Source: Bacteroides sp. (lineage in GTDB: Bacteria > Bacteroidota > Bacteroidia > Bacteroidales > Bacteroidaceae). Taken from it: 5,610 nt of DNA. Shown piece by piece: positions 5,575 to 5,610 of the stretch. The position numbers and the translations under genes are program-made. The DNA is taken from assembly GCA_019412865.1 (NCBI GenBank), contig DXOJ01000776.1, positions 1 to 5,610 of the forward strand, read 5' to 3'. Within the stretch, counting starts at the first letter, position 1, and each line of letters starts with the position of its first letter. Under the pieces are notes generated by a model. The model was not told the DNA's origin, ran no database searches, and saw nothing but the letters and a program-made list of their open reading frames with translations.

Positions 5575-5610
5575 ATTTAGTAATAGCTTACATGTAGTCT
5601 ATTACTGGAT
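5575..5610. repeat. 36-bp imperfect palindrome at the window edge
   Basis: AGTAATAG (5579-5586) is exactly repeated inverted as CTATTACT (5599-5606). The centre TACATGTA (5589-5596) is itself palindromic; between arm and centre there is one mismatch and one G-U pair per side. Outer bases 5575-5578 and 5607-5610 also pair, two of the four by G-U. The symmetry runs to the last base of the window. It could be an operator, a terminator of an oncoming gene, or a structured leader; the sequence does not say which. Confidence 0.5.

Larger units (their letters stand above)
5339..5610. other. Non-coding intergenic region rich in inverted repeats
   Basis: The 272 bases after the permease contain no convincing gene on either strand and no TAnnTTTG promoter match in either direction. 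They hold four separate inverted repeats (5368-5391, 5479-5502, 5546-5565, 5575-5610), a set of CTTCAC repeats (5431-5500), and two tiny frames (5415-5477, 20 codons; 5520-5558, 12 codons) with no independent support. The next gene must begin or end beyond the window. Confidence 0.7.

Overview
The window looks like a chromosomal housekeeping segment from a Bacteroides-like member of the Bacteroidota. Three things point there. Promoter elements match the Bacteroides -7 consensus TAnnTTTG. Convincing Shine-Dalgarno sites are absent in front of the genes. The protein variants (the NAGAYTHTS form of AroQ, the divergent pyruvate kinase N-terminus) and the gene order xerD / aroQ-pyk-O-methyltransferase-rbfA-LolC/E-type permease fit that group from general knowledge; no database search was possible.

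Layout. Bases 1-151 hold the probable start of a leftward gene (only about five codons visible) and its AT-rich leader. Bases 152-1111 (minus strand) encode an intact XerD-type tyrosine recombinase. A 62-bp divergent gap (1112-1173) carries two facing promoter -7 boxes that form an exact 8-bp inverted repeat. Rightward genes follow: aroQ (1174-1593), pyk (1630-3087), a class I SAM-dependent O-methyltransferase (3106-3744), rbfA (3762-4094) and an ABC-type lipoprotein-release permease (4112-5338, GTG start). Gaps are 36, 18, 17 and 17 bp with no good internal promoter or terminator, so the five are probably one transcription unit. Bases 5339-5610 hold no credible gene but contain four successive inverted repeats.

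Function. The rightward unit mixes shikimate-pathway metabolism (AroQ), glycolysis (Pyk), 30S subunit maturation (RbfA) and envelope lipoprotein trafficking (the permease), with a methyltransferase of unknown substrate. These are growth-linked functions rather than one pathway. XerD acts in chromosome-dimer resolution and is transcribed the opposite way from the shared promoter region.

I see no defence island, mobile element, CRISPR array or obviously new multi-gene system. The most notable non-routine signals are the palindromic overlapping divergent promoters, an approximate 21-bp tandem duplication that spans the rbfA stop and carries the permease GTG start, an alanine at a usual potassium-ligand position of pyruvate kinase, and the hairpin-rich 3' intergenic region.
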